A stretch of DNA of 64,000 bases from an uncultured Bacteroidales bacterium. Lineage in GTDB: Bacteria; Bacteroidota; Bacteroidia; Bacteroidales; UBA932. Positions 14,333-23,437 of this stretch are shown here, piece by piece. The position numbers and the translations under genes are program-made. Numbering within the stretch: position 1 is the stretch's first letter; every line of letters starts with the position of its first letter. The DNA is taken from the NCBI GenBank assembly GCA_937899055.1, contig CALBPX010000041.1:1-64000 (forward strand), given 5' to 3'. Under the pieces are notes generated by a model. The model had not been told where the DNA came from, ran no database searches, and was given only the letters and a program-made list of their open reading frames with translations.

Positions 14333-16078
14333 ATGAGTATGAAAACCAAATTAAGAGCCGTGGCTGTAGCGGTTTGCATATTACCGGGTACAATTACAGC
14401 CTATGGACAGGAGCCGGAGGCAGTGGCGGAAAATCTTGCAGACGAGTTGGATGCAGAGGCCTTGGATTCAGGCAATTCCACCTTTGCCGCAGAGGATCTG
14501 ATGGCCCATCTGATGCGTCTGAAGCGGCATCCGCTGAACATAAACGCTGCCTCCAGAGGCGAGCTTACAGCCCTTGAACTTCTTACTCCATTTCAGATAG
14601 AGTCTGTCCTGGACCGCATATCCAGAAGCGGGGCTATCCTTTCTTTTGCAGAACTTTCTCTTCTGTATGGGTTTGACGCTCAGACTGTGGAACGGCTCAG
14701 GCCCTACATAGTTCTGGGGCCGGAAAGCAGGCGGCCAAGGGGCTTTGCCCAAGATCAGCGCACAGATATCTATGCCAGATACCAAAGAAACTTTGCTCCG
14801 GATGCGGAAAGCTGGCTTGGAAGAATGCGCTTTTCTTATTTGGACAGGGCGGAAATGTCTTTGGTATATAAAGGAAATTCCTCAAGGTCAGACAAGAGTT
14901 CGCTCTGTACCGGAAGCGTTTCATATTCCGGACTCAAGGCCGGCAGGGTGGAATTGGAAAAGCTTGTCCTCGGCGATTTTTACGCCAGATTTGCCCAGGG
15001 GCTCACCTGCTGGAACGGGTTTTCTTTTGCCGGTGCGGCGGAGAGTTCCGGCTTTGTAAAAAATGCGGAACCGGTATCGTTGTACACGAGTTCGGACACA
15101 TCAAAACTTCTGAGGGGTATTGCCGCTTCGGTATCTTTTGGAGGCCTGAAATTCAGCGGCGGATATTCTTTCAGGCAAGATGCTTCTCTGGCCCGCCTTT
15201 CATATACTGGAAAGCGTATGAGGCTGGGTTTCTCATATACCGGACAACGCCTTCAGTCAAGTGTTTTTGCAGCAGATTTCATGATGGGCGGAGCCGGTTT
15301 CCTGATATTTGCAGAAGGGGCTGTGTCGGACGGTTCCTACGCATTTTTGGGAGGAGGTTCGCTGGATGCCGGCGGTGCAAAGGTCCATATACTTTTGCGC
15401 TCATACCAGAAAGATTTCATGTCGGCTCTGGGCGGGGCCTGGTCCTCAATCAGCAAGCTCAGCAATCAGCAGGGTGCACAGCTGAGAATTACGGTTCCGC
15501 TCATCCGCCATCTGGGTCTGGCTGCAGGAGCAGACTACACTGCCTATCGCTATCCCAGATACCATGTGAATGTTCCATCCGCGTCTTTCAAGGGATATGT
15601 CAAACTCTCTGCAGATGATTCCGGTTTTGGAACACCGGCGCGTAACAGTCTGTGGATCAAGGGATGCTTTAGGTACGACATGAAAGCTTCTGTGCCTGCA
15701 GAAGAAAGCTCGTGTTTCAGCCTCAAGGCAGCCTGCGAAGTATGTCTTGCAAGTTTTGCAGACCTTGGGGCCAGGGCGGAATATAATACCCTTGGCGGCA
15801 GGGCTGCCTCTATATTTCTGAAACTAAATATGTTAAGGCATAGAGCCACGCTTTCCGCAGGGGTTGTGGCATATAATGTTCCCGGTTGGGACGGCCGCAT
15901 TTATTTTCCTCAGGCCGATGTTCCATACACATTTCCTGTGGCTTTGCTCTACGGCGAGGGGATTGATGCATATTCATATCTGAAGACAAAGCTCAGGGGT
16001 TGGCTGAGCTTTTATCTGAAATATCAGTACAACCGCGGACGGACCGTTCTGAAGGCAGCCCTGGCGGCAAGTTTCTGA
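14333..16078 (+). CDS. Helix-hairpin-helix protein with probable outer-membrane barrel
   Basis: This 581-residue protein has a signal peptide (MKTKLRAVAVAVCILPG...AYGQ), an acidic linker, and a pair of helix-hairpin-helix motifs near residues 67-125 (HPLNINAASRGELTALELLTPFQIESVL, then a second HhH ending VERLRPYI). The remaining ~440 residues alternate polar and aromatic residues in short strands with many Gly/Ser turns, ending in F. This resembles a beta barrel. Such HhH-plus-barrel proteins occur widely in Bacteroidota, but I know of no defined function. The HhH part recalls ComEA-type DNA binding, which would suggest periplasmic DNA contact; this is inference. ATGs at 14333 and 14339 are both possible starts. 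Confidence 0.75.
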   Translation: MSMKTKLRAVAVAVCILPGTITAYGQEPEAVAENLADELDAEALDSGNSTFAAEDLMAHLMRLKRHPLNINAASRGELTALELLTPFQIESVLDRISRSGAILSFAELSLLYGFDAQTVERLRPYIVLGPESRRPRGFAQDQRTDIYARYQRNFAPDAESWLGRMRFSYLDRAEMSLVYKGNSSRSDKSSLCTGSVSYSGLKAGRVELEKLVLGDFYARFAQGLTCWNGFSFAGAAESSGFVKNAEPVSLYTSSDTSKLLRGIAASVSFGGLKFSGGYSFRQDASLARLSYTGKRMRLGFSYTGQRLQSSVFAADFMMGGAGFLIFAEGAVSDGSYAFLGGGSLDAGGAKVHILLRSYQKDFMSALGGAWSSISKLSNQQGAQLRITVPLIRHLGLAAGADYTAYRYPRYHVNVPSASFKGYVKLSADDSGFGTPARNSLWIKGCFRYDMKASVPAEESSCFSLKAACEVCLASFADLGARAEYNTLGGRAASIFLKLNMLRHRATLSAGVVAYNVPGWDGRIYFPQADVPYTFPVALLYGEGIDAYSYLKTKLRGWLSFYLKYQYNRGRTVLKAALAASF

Positions 16079-16082
16079 GCTG

Positions 16083-17495
16083 CTACAGCTCTTCTTGCTT
16101 CATCAGCTTTTCGTAGTACTGGTCTATCCTCTGAAGCTGGGCCGGAATGTCTATATTCTGGGGGCAGTGAATTACACAATGGCGGCATCCGATGCAGTGG
16201 TCTGCCATTCTTTCGGGAGCAAGCTTTCTTGCATAGCCCACCAGGAATGCCTTTCTGGCTTTGCGGTAGTTCGGATCCTGTTTGGAGGCTGGCATGTTGC
16301 CGTCGTTGATGCATTTGTTGAAATGCAGCAGATTGCCCGGAATATCTATGCCGTAAGGGCATGGCATACAGTACTGGCAGTCGTTGCAGGGGATGGTTGG
16401 GTATTTGAGCAGAAGCTGGGCGGTTTCTTCCAGAAACTCCATATCGTCATCCGTAACAGGATCCAGAGGGCAGAACGAGCGCAGGTTGTCCTGAAGGTGT
16501 TCCATGTAGGTCATGCCGCTCAGGACCGTGAGCACTCCGGGGAACGAGCCTACCCAGCGGAAGGCCCAGGAAGCCACGCTCATCTGAGGCTTGCGTTGCT
16601 TGAGGGTCTTGGCTACATGCTCATGAACATTTGCAAGCCTTCCTCCCAGCAGAGGTTCCATGATTACGGCCGGTATTCCTCTTTTCTGAAGTTCGCCGTA
16701 CAGGTACTGAGCGTCCTGATTCCTCTTGTTGAGCTCGTTGGCGTGCTTCCAATCCAGATAGTTCATCTGTATCTGTACAAAATCCCAACGGTATTTGTCA
16801 TGATTGGCAAGCAGATAGTCAAACACTTTGACATCTCCGTGGTAAGAGAATCCGAGGTTGCGGATTCTTCCGGCTTCTCTTTCCTCAAGCAGAAAATCCA
16901 GCATTCCGTTTTTGAGGTAGCGGTTTTCAAAGGTTTCAAAGCCTCCGTTTCCTACGCTGTGCAGAAGGTAGTAGTCTATGTAGTCCACCTGCAGCATCTT
17001 GAAGGAATTGCGGTACATCTTTACAGATTCTTCATGGCTCCAGGTCTGGGGTGCAAAGTTGGACATCTTGGTGGCTATGGTGTACTCGTTTCTGCTGTGT
17101 CTGGAAAGGGCCGTTCCGGTGGCCTTTTCGCTCTGTCCCTTGCAATAAGCCGGGGATGTGTCAAAGTAGGTTACACCATGCTCTATTGCATAGTCCACCA
17201 GCTTGTTCCACATCTGCTGGTCTATGGCGCTGTCGGTATCTCTGGTACTGGTGTTGTCTATGCTGGGTATCCTCATGCAGCCGTAGCCCAAAAGAGATAC
17301 TTTCTCTCCGGTCTTAGGGTTGATCCGGTAAGTCATCTTGTCCGTTGGAATGGGGCCCTGCGGACTGTTTTCGGTTATGTCGTTTTTGCTTTTGCAGGAA
17401 ATCAGCCCTCCTGACAGAGCCGTTGCTCCCAGTATCGCTGAGCCTAATCCTGCCTTCTTTACAAAACTTCTTCTGGATATTTTATCTTCTTTCAT
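16083..17495 (-). CDS. Exported aldo/keto reductase with C-terminal 4Fe-4S domain
   Basis: This 470-residue protein starts with a Tat-type signal (SRRSFVKKAGLGSAILGATALSGG) ending at LISC, so it may be a Tat-exported lipoprotein. The AKR barrel follows: GYGCMRIP, GVTYFDTSPAYCKGQSE (catalytic Asp/Tyr region), YIDYYLLHSVGN (His) and NLGFSYHG. The C-terminal ~100 residues carry two ferredoxin-like clusters, CNDCQYCMPCPYGIDIP (from about 370) and CIGCRHCVIHCPQNIDIP (from about 434). Electrons could pass between the Fe-S domain and the barrel. It sits 10 bp after the membrane polyferredoxin gene on the same strand, which suggests a redox partnership at the cytoplasmic membrane. The substrate is unknown. 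Confidence 0.88.
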   Translation of the reverse strand: MKEDKISRRSFVKKAGLGSAILGATALSGGLISCKSKNDITENSPQGPIPTDKMTYRINPKTGEKVSLLGYGCMRIPSIDNTSTRDTDSAIDQQMWNKLVDYAIEHGVTYFDTSPAYCKGQSEKATGTALSRHSRNEYTIATKMSNFAPQTWSHEESVKMYRNSFKMLQVDYIDYYLLHSVGNGGFETFENRYLKNGMLDFLLEEREAGRIRNLGFSYHGDVKVFDYLLANHDKYRWDFVQIQMNYLDWKHANELNKRNQDAQYLYGELQKRGIPAVIMEPLLGGRLANVHEHVAKTLKQRKPQMSVASWAFRWVGSFPGVLTVLSGMTYMEHLQDNLRSFCPLDPVTDDDMEFLEETAQLLLKYPTIPCNDCQYCMPCPYGIDIPGNLLHFNKCINDGNMPASKQDPNYRKARKAFLVGYARKLAPERMADHCIGCRHCVIHCPQNIDIPAQLQRIDQYYEKLMKQEEL

Positions 17496-17505
17496 AGGGC
17501 AGTTC

Positions 17506-19002
17506 TCAGATTAGTTTATGTTGCTGATGTCCTTCTACATAGATGGCGCTTATAGGCCGGGCGGGGCAGACATATTCGCAGGCTCCGCATCCTATACAGA
17601 TGTTTTCGTCCACTACCGGGAACTGAGGACCGTTCTCCTCGTCAGGGTCAACATCCACCATAGTGATTGCTCCGGTAGGGCAGTGCCGGCTGCAGTTTCC
17701 GCAATGGACTCCGTCTGCCATAGGAAGGCAAAGCCCTGCGTCCCAGACTGCATGGCCAATCTGGATGGAGGATTTTTCTGCCTGCGTTATCTTCTTGATT
17801 GCTCCGGTTGGGCAGACCTCCGAGCAGCGGGTACATTCGGGGCGGCAGAAGCCTCTCTCGTATGAAGAACGCGGCTGCATGAGGGTCATAAGGTCTGAAG
17901 ACGGCCTGAGTACATTGTTCGGACACTCCGAAACGCAGAGCTGGCAGCCGGTGCAGCGGCTTGTAAGATTTGCCAGTCCCATGGCCCCCGGAGGAACTAT
18001 CTCTGTCTGCCTCTTGAGCACCTGCTTTGGTACTATTGGCTCAAGGCCGCCGTCAGTAAGTTTGTCCTGGGCTTTTGCAACTGCCGCGCCGGCGGCAACT
18101 ACAGAGGCCGTAGCTATGAACCGGCGTCTTTGGAGCCCGCCTTCGGAGATATTCTGCCCGCTTTTTTCAGGGCTGACCTCCGGTGTTCTTTTTACGGTAT
18201 AGGATATAGCATCCTTCTTGCATTTGGATATGCAGTCTCCGCAGACTACGCATCTGGAGTAATCTATCCTGTGGTTTTTGATGTCTATGCAGGATGCCTT
18301 GCAGTTCTTTACGCAGAGGTTGCAGTTTACGCACTTGTTTTTGTCTATTGCAACCTTGAAAACCGATATGCGCGACAAAGCTCCAAGTACCGTTCCTACA
18401 GGGCAGATGTTGTTGCAGTAGGTTCTGCCGTTGCGCCATGCCAGAACAAGCAGAACAACAAACGTTACGGCTGCTACGGCAAATGTTGCGGCAGATTTTA
18501 TCAACACATCTTTATGATAGAAAGTGTAGCTGTCATATCTTTCTGCAAACCAGGCAAGAACATTGTTGCCCCAAAGATAAATGGGGCTGAAAAGGTTGTT
18601 TGCAATTCTTCCGTAGGCGCTGTATGGAGCAAGCAGTGCCACCAGCGATGCAATTCCAAAAATCAGAGCGGCTGCAAAAACCGCAAGAACCGTGTATCTA
18701 AGCCAGTGATTGGCCTTTGAATAGGTGTAGCGGTTCTTCTTTGCCTTCTTTCCCATCCATCCGAAAACATCCTGCAACACTCCCAGCGGACAGATGACCG
18801 AGCAATAGATTCTTCCGAACAGAACGGTAAGCACTGCCAGTATGGCAATTACCGCAAAGTTGAGTGCGAGCACCGCGGGCAGGAACTGAATCTTTGCCAT
18901 CCAGCCCAGATAATGGTGAAGGACTCCGGTAAAATCCAGGAACAGAAGTGTAATCAGGATGAAAAATACGGAAGCCAGGGTAACGCGTATCCTTCTTAGC
19001 AT
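17506..19002 (-). CDS. Membrane-bound polyferredoxin, NapH/NosR-like, with internal Tat-like segment
   Basis: This 498-residue protein has an N-terminal membrane part with about four or five helices and the NapH-type motifs CSVICPLGVLQDVFG and CNNICPVGTVLG. Two 4Fe-4S motifs follow (CVNCNLCVKNCKASC and CVVCGDCISKC). After these comes an RRRFIATASVVAAGAAVAKA segment that looks like an internal Tat signal or membrane anchor. Four further Cys-rich motifs follow (CTGCQLCVSECP, CTRCSEVCP, CGNCSRHCP, CIGCGACEYVCP). Such proteins move electrons from the quinone or cytoplasmic side to exported reductases. Its downstream neighbour is the exported Fe-S aldo/keto reductase, its likely partner. Confidence 0.85.
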   Translation of the reverse strand: MLRRIRVTLASVFFILITLLFLDFTGVLHHYLGWMAKIQFLPAVLALNFAVIAILAVLTVLFGRIYCSVICPLGVLQDVFGWMGKKAKKNRYTYSKANHWLRYTVLAVFAAALIFGIASLVALLAPYSAYGRIANNLFSPIYLWGNNVLAWFAERYDSYTFYHKDVLIKSAATFAVAAVTFVVLLVLAWRNGRTYCNNICPVGTVLGALSRISVFKVAIDKNKCVNCNLCVKNCKASCIDIKNHRIDYSRCVVCGDCISKCKKDAISYTVKRTPEVSPEKSGQNISEGGLQRRRFIATASVVAAGAAVAKAQDKLTDGGLEPIVPKQVLKRQTEIVPPGAMGLANLTSRCTGCQLCVSECPNNVLRPSSDLMTLMQPRSSYERGFCRPECTRCSEVCPTGAIKKITQAEKSSIQIGHAVWDAGLCLPMADGVHCGNCSRHCPTGAITMVDVDPDEENGPQFPVVDENICIGCGACEYVCPARPISAIYVEGHQQHKLI

Positions 19003-19030
19003 AAATGTATTAAGTTAGTTGTTGTAAGTC

Positions 19031-20659
19031 TTATTTCACTTTCAGCTTCTTGCCTGCATGAATGGTTGATTTGGCTGTAAGGCCATTCATTCGGAGCAGG
19101 TCGTTGAGGCTCATGTTGTGCTTTTTTGCAATTCCGTATAAGGTGTCGCCCTTACGTACGGTATAGGTTTTTGTTCCGCCTGAGGTTGTTTTGCCAGAGG
19201 AGGAAGAAACATTGGTCTTGGATGTTGCTCCTGACTGTTTTGATGCCGAGGATTGGTTTGTAAGGGCATCTCTGAAGATGATGAGCGTGCGGCCTGTCTT
19301 TACGGTCTTGGTCTTGGCAGATATGTTGTTCCAGTCTTTAATCTGGGCTACCGTTACGCCGTACCGGTTGGCTATGCTGGAGAGTGTCTGGCCTTTGCGT
19401 ACCTTGTGGTATATTCTGGAGGCTCCCTCCTGGCCGTTCTTGTAACCGTTATAGACGATAGGGTTAAAGAATATGCTGTCTTTGTAGTTGTAGATGGTCT
19501 TTTCATTATCTACAAAAGGAGCTGTGTAGTTGTATGGCAGCCTGAGAACCATTCCCTTGCTGTTGCCGGGGATGATGTCATGCAGATACTGTGGGTTGAG
19601 CTGGCGGAGGTCCTGCAACGGAATACCTATGACTTCCGATATCTGGCCGAAGTGCAGGTTCTTGTGAATCATGAATGTATCTACATGGGCAGGCATGGAC
19701 GGTCTGTCAGGTACAATGTTGTAGTTGGAATAGTACTTGAGCATATACAGCGCACCTACAAATGAAGGCATATAGCCTCTGGTTTCCTTGGGCAGATAGG
19801 GATAGACAGACCAGAAATCCTTGCTTCCGGCCCTTCTGATGGCTTTCTGAACATTGCCCGGGCCGCAGTTGTATGAAGAAATTGCCAGTGCCCAATCGCC
19901 GAATATAGTATAAGAATCCTTCAGGAACCTGGCGGCGGCGTCGCAACTCTTCTGAGGGTCAAACCTCTCGTCCACATAGGAATCTACCTCCAGATTGTAT
20001 TGTTTTGCAGCAGAATAGATGAACTGCCACATTCCCTTGGCATTGGCACTCGAAACTGCAAACGGATTCAGGGCAGACTCTATGATGGCCATAGCCGCAA
20101 GTTCCTTTGGCAGGCCGTAGGAGTCAAAGATGTTCTCAAATATGGGCAGATAATATGATGCCAGACCAAGCATGTTTGCGGCGCGTTTGGGCATCTTTTC
20201 CGTGTAGAGTATGATATAATTTTTAACTACGCTGTTGTACGGAAGCGATATGAACGAGTTCATCTTCTTGAGGTTTTCTATGTAAACCTCATCCGGAATG
20301 TTGCTCGTATAGTTTGCGCTGTCAACCTCTGCCATGGAGGGCAGATTTGCCATGGCCATCTGCCTTTGCAGATAATATATGCTGAGCAGGCTGTCCCTGT
20401 CTGTTTCCGGAGAAAGGTTTTCGTAGAGTTCGGCATTCAGAAAGCCTATGTTTCCAGGATTTATGGTGTCTCCTGCAGTGGTAGTGTCGGCTACTTCTAT
20501 TTCTTCGCCGAGGAGGTTCTGCAGAGAGTCTATGGCTTTTCTGAGCTTGGCGTTTTCCTTTAGAAGTTCCTTTCTGGTCTGGGAATAAGACTCCACATTG
20601 GACACTGCCACACAGAATGCGGCCAAAAGAATCAGGACTGAAAATTTTCTCATACTCAT
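19031..20659 (-). CDS. MltD-like lytic transglycosylase with two LysM domains
   Basis: This 542-residue periplasmic enzyme has a signal peptide (RKFSVLILLAAFCVAVSNVESYS) and then a coiled-coil-like segment (RKELLKENAKLRKAIDSLQNLL). The SLT catalytic domain follows near residues 170-290: AIIESALNPFAVSSANAKG has the catalytic Glu, and AISSYNCGPGNVQKA is the family's motif. Two LysM modules end the protein (TLSSIANRYGVTVAQIKDWN and TLYGIAKKHNMSLNDLLRMN). It cleaves peptidoglycan glycan strands to give 1,6-anhydro ends. It lies 16 bp after the DUF5683 gene in a leftward run and shares no clear promoter of its own. Confidence 0.93.
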   Translation of the reverse strand: MSMRKFSVLILLAAFCVAVSNVESYSQTRKELLKENAKLRKAIDSLQNLLGEEIEVADTTTAGDTINPGNIGFLNAELYENLSPETDRDSLLSIYYLQRQMAMANLPSMAEVDSANYTSNIPDEVYIENLKKMNSFISLPYNSVVKNYIILYTEKMPKRAANMLGLASYYLPIFENIFDSYGLPKELAAMAIIESALNPFAVSSANAKGMWQFIYSAAKQYNLEVDSYVDERFDPQKSCDAAARFLKDSYTIFGDWALAISSYNCGPGNVQKAIRRAGSKDFWSVYPYLPKETRGYMPSFVGALYMLKYYSNYNIVPDRPSMPAHVDTFMIHKNLHFGQISEVIGIPLQDLRQLNPQYLHDIIPGNSKGMVLRLPYNYTAPFVDNEKTIYNYKDSIFFNPIVYNGYKNGQEGASRIYHKVRKGQTLSSIANRYGVTVAQIKDWNNISAKTKTVKTGRTLIIFRDALTNQSSASKQSGATSKTNVSSSSGKTTSGGTKTYTVRKGDTLYGIAKKHNMSLNDLLRMNGLTAKSTIHAGKKLKVK

Positions 20660-20675
20660 ATCTGTCTGCGTGTTT

Positions 20676-21617
20676 CTAGAAGGTTATATCCATTGTAAAG
20701 CCCAGCTTTGCAGAATTGTAGGCCGGATTGTAGGTGTAAAAACCGCTCTTAGGAACTTCCGGTGCAATTACCGCGGGCTGGACATTGAAGGTTATGTCGT
20801 CTGAGATGTCAAAGTGAGAAAAATGGGCAAACACATTGGCGTCTATGACATTCAGTATGTAAATCAAGGTTGTGGCCAAGACGGAATAGTCTCTGTTCCG
20901 CCGGTAATAGTCTCTGAACCAGACGGCATTTTCTGAGGTTATATGCCCTGTGTAGGTTCCTTCGTCTATTTCTCTGTATATCCGTCTGTAACGTTTGTAC
21001 TGTTTCTGGTTGAAAGACCAGCAGTAGCCGCTTATCATGAAGCCTCCGTAGTAGATGGGGATATGCCAATAGTCTCCGTTGTAGGCCTGCCCAAGACCCG
21101 GAAGCAGGGCTGAATAGAGAGAGGCTCTGGCAGGCAGGGGTTTTTCGTAAGACTTGAAACTGAATGTGAGGTCGGCAAGCTGGCCCCAGTAACTGGCCAC
21201 GGCACCCCAGATGAAGACATTCCTGAGGTCTTTGTCAGACTCCTTGCCGTCTTTCTTCCATTTCTTGTTAAAGATTGCAGCACCGGCTATGCTTCCGCCC
21301 AGCGTTCCGTAAACTATGGGAAGCTTCCAATAATCTCCGTTGTAAATCTGACCGGTTCCGGGAAGTATCATTGCCGGAAAGAACACATTGGACAGTGTAA
21401 GAGAATCCTCATGCTTCAGACCTTGGATAAACCTACGGGGAGTAAACCTGCGGAATGTTGTATCTATTTCATATTCAGTTGTATCTACAACATTGTCAAG
21501 AGTAGATCTCATAGTTCCCGCACCGTTGGTGTTGGTAAACTGTCCAAAAGCCCTTTCCGGCAGCAGGGCCGCCAGAACCATTGCAACAACCGATATGTAA
21601 ATCAATGTCTTTTTCAC
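20676..21617 (-). CDS. DUF5683 family membrane/envelope protein
   Basis: This 313-residue protein begins with a signal peptide (KKTLIYISVVAMVLAALLPERAFGQ). Two related segments follow, LPGTGQIYNGDYWKLPIVYG and LPGLGQAYNGDYWHIPIYYG, each with a hydrophobic stretch. This is the hallmark of DUF5683. The C-terminus ends in KLGFTMDITF, a barrel-like ending. The function is not known. It lies between parB and the transglycosylase on the same strand, 30 bp after parB, a neighbourhood seen in other Bacteroidales, so it may contribute to envelope or division biology. That is inference only. Confidence 0.85.
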   Translation of the reverse strand: MKKTLIYISVVAMVLAALLPERAFGQFTNTNGAGTMRSTLDNVVDTTEYEIDTTFRRFTPRRFIQGLKHEDSLTLSNVFFPAMILPGTGQIYNGDYWKLPIVYGTLGGSIAGAAIFNKKWKKDGKESDKDLRNVFIWGAVASYWGQLADLTFSFKSYEKPLPARASLYSALLPGLGQAYNGDYWHIPIYYGGFMISGYCWSFNQKQYKRYRRIYREIDEGTYTGHITSENAVWFRDYYRRNRDYSVLATTLIYILNVIDANVFAHFSHFDISDDITFNVQPAVIAPEVPKSGFYTYNPAYNSAKLGFTMDITF

Positions 21618-21647
21618 TGCGAAAAAATTTCCACTGCAAAATCTGTA

Positions 21648-22547
21648 CTACTTATCCGGTTTACTTAAGGCTTTCAGGAGTTGTTCAAGCTGATTTTCAT
21701 CGCGATAATGAAGTATAAGTTCTCCTCCTTTCTGCTTGGGTTTTACGGTAACCTTGCCGCTGAAGTATTTTTCCAGAACCTCTCTGGCTGCTGCGGCTGC
21801 CTCCGGTATGGCTGCGGTTTTCTTTGCGGCCTTCTTTGTGGCCGGGTTGTTTATTTTCTGCACCAGGGCTTCGGTTTCCCTTACGGAAAGGCCCTCCTGC
21901 ATTATTCTGTCTGTCAGATTCTTCTGCGATTGTTCGCTCTCCAGGCCGAGGATGGCTTTGGCATGCCCAACGGTAATGGCTCCGTTTTTTATGGCAAACT
22001 GAATCTCGGGCGGAAGCCTCAGAAGGCGGAGGTAGTTGGCTATGGTAGCCCTGTTTTTTCCAACTCTGGGGCTGAGTGCTTCCTGTGTAAGGTTGCACTC
22101 GTCTATGAGCCTCTGGAAGCTTATGGCTATGTCTATGGCATCCAAGTCTTCTCTCTGGATGTTCTCCACAAGTGCCATCTCCAGCATGGAGTTTTCGCCT
22201 ACATCCTTTATGTAGGCCGGAATTGTTTTAAGGCCGGCTATGCCGCTTGCCCTGAAGCGCCTTTCTCCGCTAATGATCTGATACCGGCCAGCTGAAATCT
22301 TCTTAACCGTAATGGGCTGAATTACACCTATCTGTTTTATGGAATCGGCCAACTCCTGAAGACTTTGCCGGTCAAACTGGCTGCGGGGCTGGAACGGGTT
22401 TGGCGAAATCTGACCCAACTCAATTTCTCTTATGGAGGTCAGGGAAGAAGAGGGGCTTTCGTGCTTTATGCCCATGTCCTGGCTTGCGTTAGACAGCAAT
22501 GCGTCAAGTCCGCGGCCCAATCCTTTGTTCTGGTTCTTGACTGCCAT
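21648..22547 (-). CDS. parB: Chromosome partitioning protein ParB
   Basis: This 299-residue ParB has the N-terminal CTP-binding region (ISPNPFQPRSQFDRQSLQELADSIKQIGVIQPITV, then ISGERRFRASGIAG), the helix-turn-helix segment LTQEALSPRVGKNRATIANYLRLLRLP, and a C-terminal dimerisation part. It loads at parS and spreads as a clamp for origin segregation. An Ala/Lys-rich linker (NNPATKKAAKKTAAIPEAAAAA) separates HTH and C-terminus. It follows parA by one base in the same operon. I saw no TGTTTCACGTGAAACA-like parS site in the window. Confidence 0.96.
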   Translation of the reverse strand: MAVKNQNKGLGRGLDALLSNASQDMGIKHESPSSSLTSIREIELGQISPNPFQPRSQFDRQSLQELADSIKQIGVIQPITVKKISAGRYQIISGERRFRASGIAGLKTIPAYIKDVGENSMLEMALVENIQREDLDAIDIAISFQRLIDECNLTQEALSPRVGKNRATIANYLRLLRLPPEIQFAIKNGAITVGHAKAILGLESEQSQKNLTDRIMQEGLSVRETEALVQKINNPATKKAAKKTAAIPEAAAAAREVLEKYFSGKVTVKPKQKGGELILHYRDENQLEQLLKALSKPDK

Positions 22548-22548
22548 A

Positions 22549-23328
22549 CTATTGATTCTTTGCTATGACCTCTTTGGCCAGATTGAGGTAATTGTTTGAA
22601 CCGTTGCTCATTGCGTCATACAGAATCACAGGCTTTCCGTGGCTTGGGGCTTCGCTGAGCCTTACATTGCGGTTGATGATTGTTTCAAAAACCATGGCCC
22701 CGAAATGACGCCTTACCTCTTCCGCCACCTGATTTGCAAGACGCAGCCTGGAGTCAAACATCGTAAGCAGGAACCCTTCTATGGTAAGGTCCGGATTGAG
22801 TTCACCCTGAATGAGTTTGATGTTGTTCAGAAGCTTTCCGAGCCCCTCCAGGGCAAAAAACTCGCTCTGTATAGGAATTATTACGGAATCCGATGCCACC
22901 AGCGCATTTATGGTAACGGTTGCCAGAGACGGTGCGCAGTCTATGATGATGAAGTCAAACCGGTCTCTTATGCCTGCAATGGCTTTCTTCAGCTGTTTGG
23001 CTCTTTCTTCAATGGATTCTATATTCTCTACCAGCTCTATCTCCGCTCCAGCCAGATTGATATGCGAAGGAGCCACGCTCAGGTTCTTGATTTCTGTCTC
23101 CAGCAGTATCTCCTCCATCTTTCTCAGCCCCACCAGCACTTCATAAACGGTTTTCTTATCTGTGGAATTGGGATTGAAGTTCAGACCGGAGGTTGCATTT
23201 GCCTGTGGGTCAGCATCTATAAGCAGTGCCTTTTTCTCCAGCACTGCAAGCGATGCAGCCAGGTTTATGGCGGTTGTGGTCTTTCCCACTCCGCCCTTTT
23301 GGTTTGCTATAGAAATTACTTTTCCCAT
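22549..23328 (-). CDS. parA: Chromosome partitioning ATPase ParA (Soj type)
   Basis: This 259-residue ATPase of the Walker-type cytoskeletal family has the deviant Walker A KGGVGKTT (residues 11-18), LLIDADPQANATSGL (switch I), and FIIIDCAPSLATVTINAL (Walker B). It lacks an N-terminal HTH, as chromosomal Soj proteins do. It works with ParB in origin segregation and replication control. It heads the leftward parA-parB-DUF5683-transglycosylase run and is divergent from the lipid kinase gene. Confidence 0.96.
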   Translation of the reverse strand: MGKVISIANQKGGVGKTTTAINLAASLAVLEKKALLIDADPQANATSGLNFNPNSTDKKTVYEVLVGLRKMEEILLETEIKNLSVAPSHINLAGAEIELVENIESIEERAKQLKKAIAGIRDRFDFIIIDCAPSLATVTINALVASDSVIIPIQSEFFALEGLGKLLNNIKLIQGELNPDLTIEGFLLTMFDSRLRLANQVAEEVRRHFGAMVFETIINRNVRLSEAPSHGKPVILYDAMSNGSNNYLNLAKEVIAKNQ

Positions 23329-23437
23329 ATCATAGTTTCATAACCCACAAAAATAACAAAAAAAGCCCAATTCCAGTCTATGCCGTTGCGGAGTCTGTTG
23401 CATGGCGGCTCCTCAGGCGTTAAAAATTACCGAAGTA

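Noticed and set aside
16095..17414. 439-codon plus-strand frame opposite the aldo/keto reductase
   Set aside because: It is a shadow of the real gene, which has all AKR and Fe-S motifs; the translation is low-information and without domain signals.
21648..23328. parS sites near parAB
   Set aside because: I looked for TGTTTCACGTGAAACA-like palindromes in and around the genes and saw none; sites may lie elsewhere on the chromosome.
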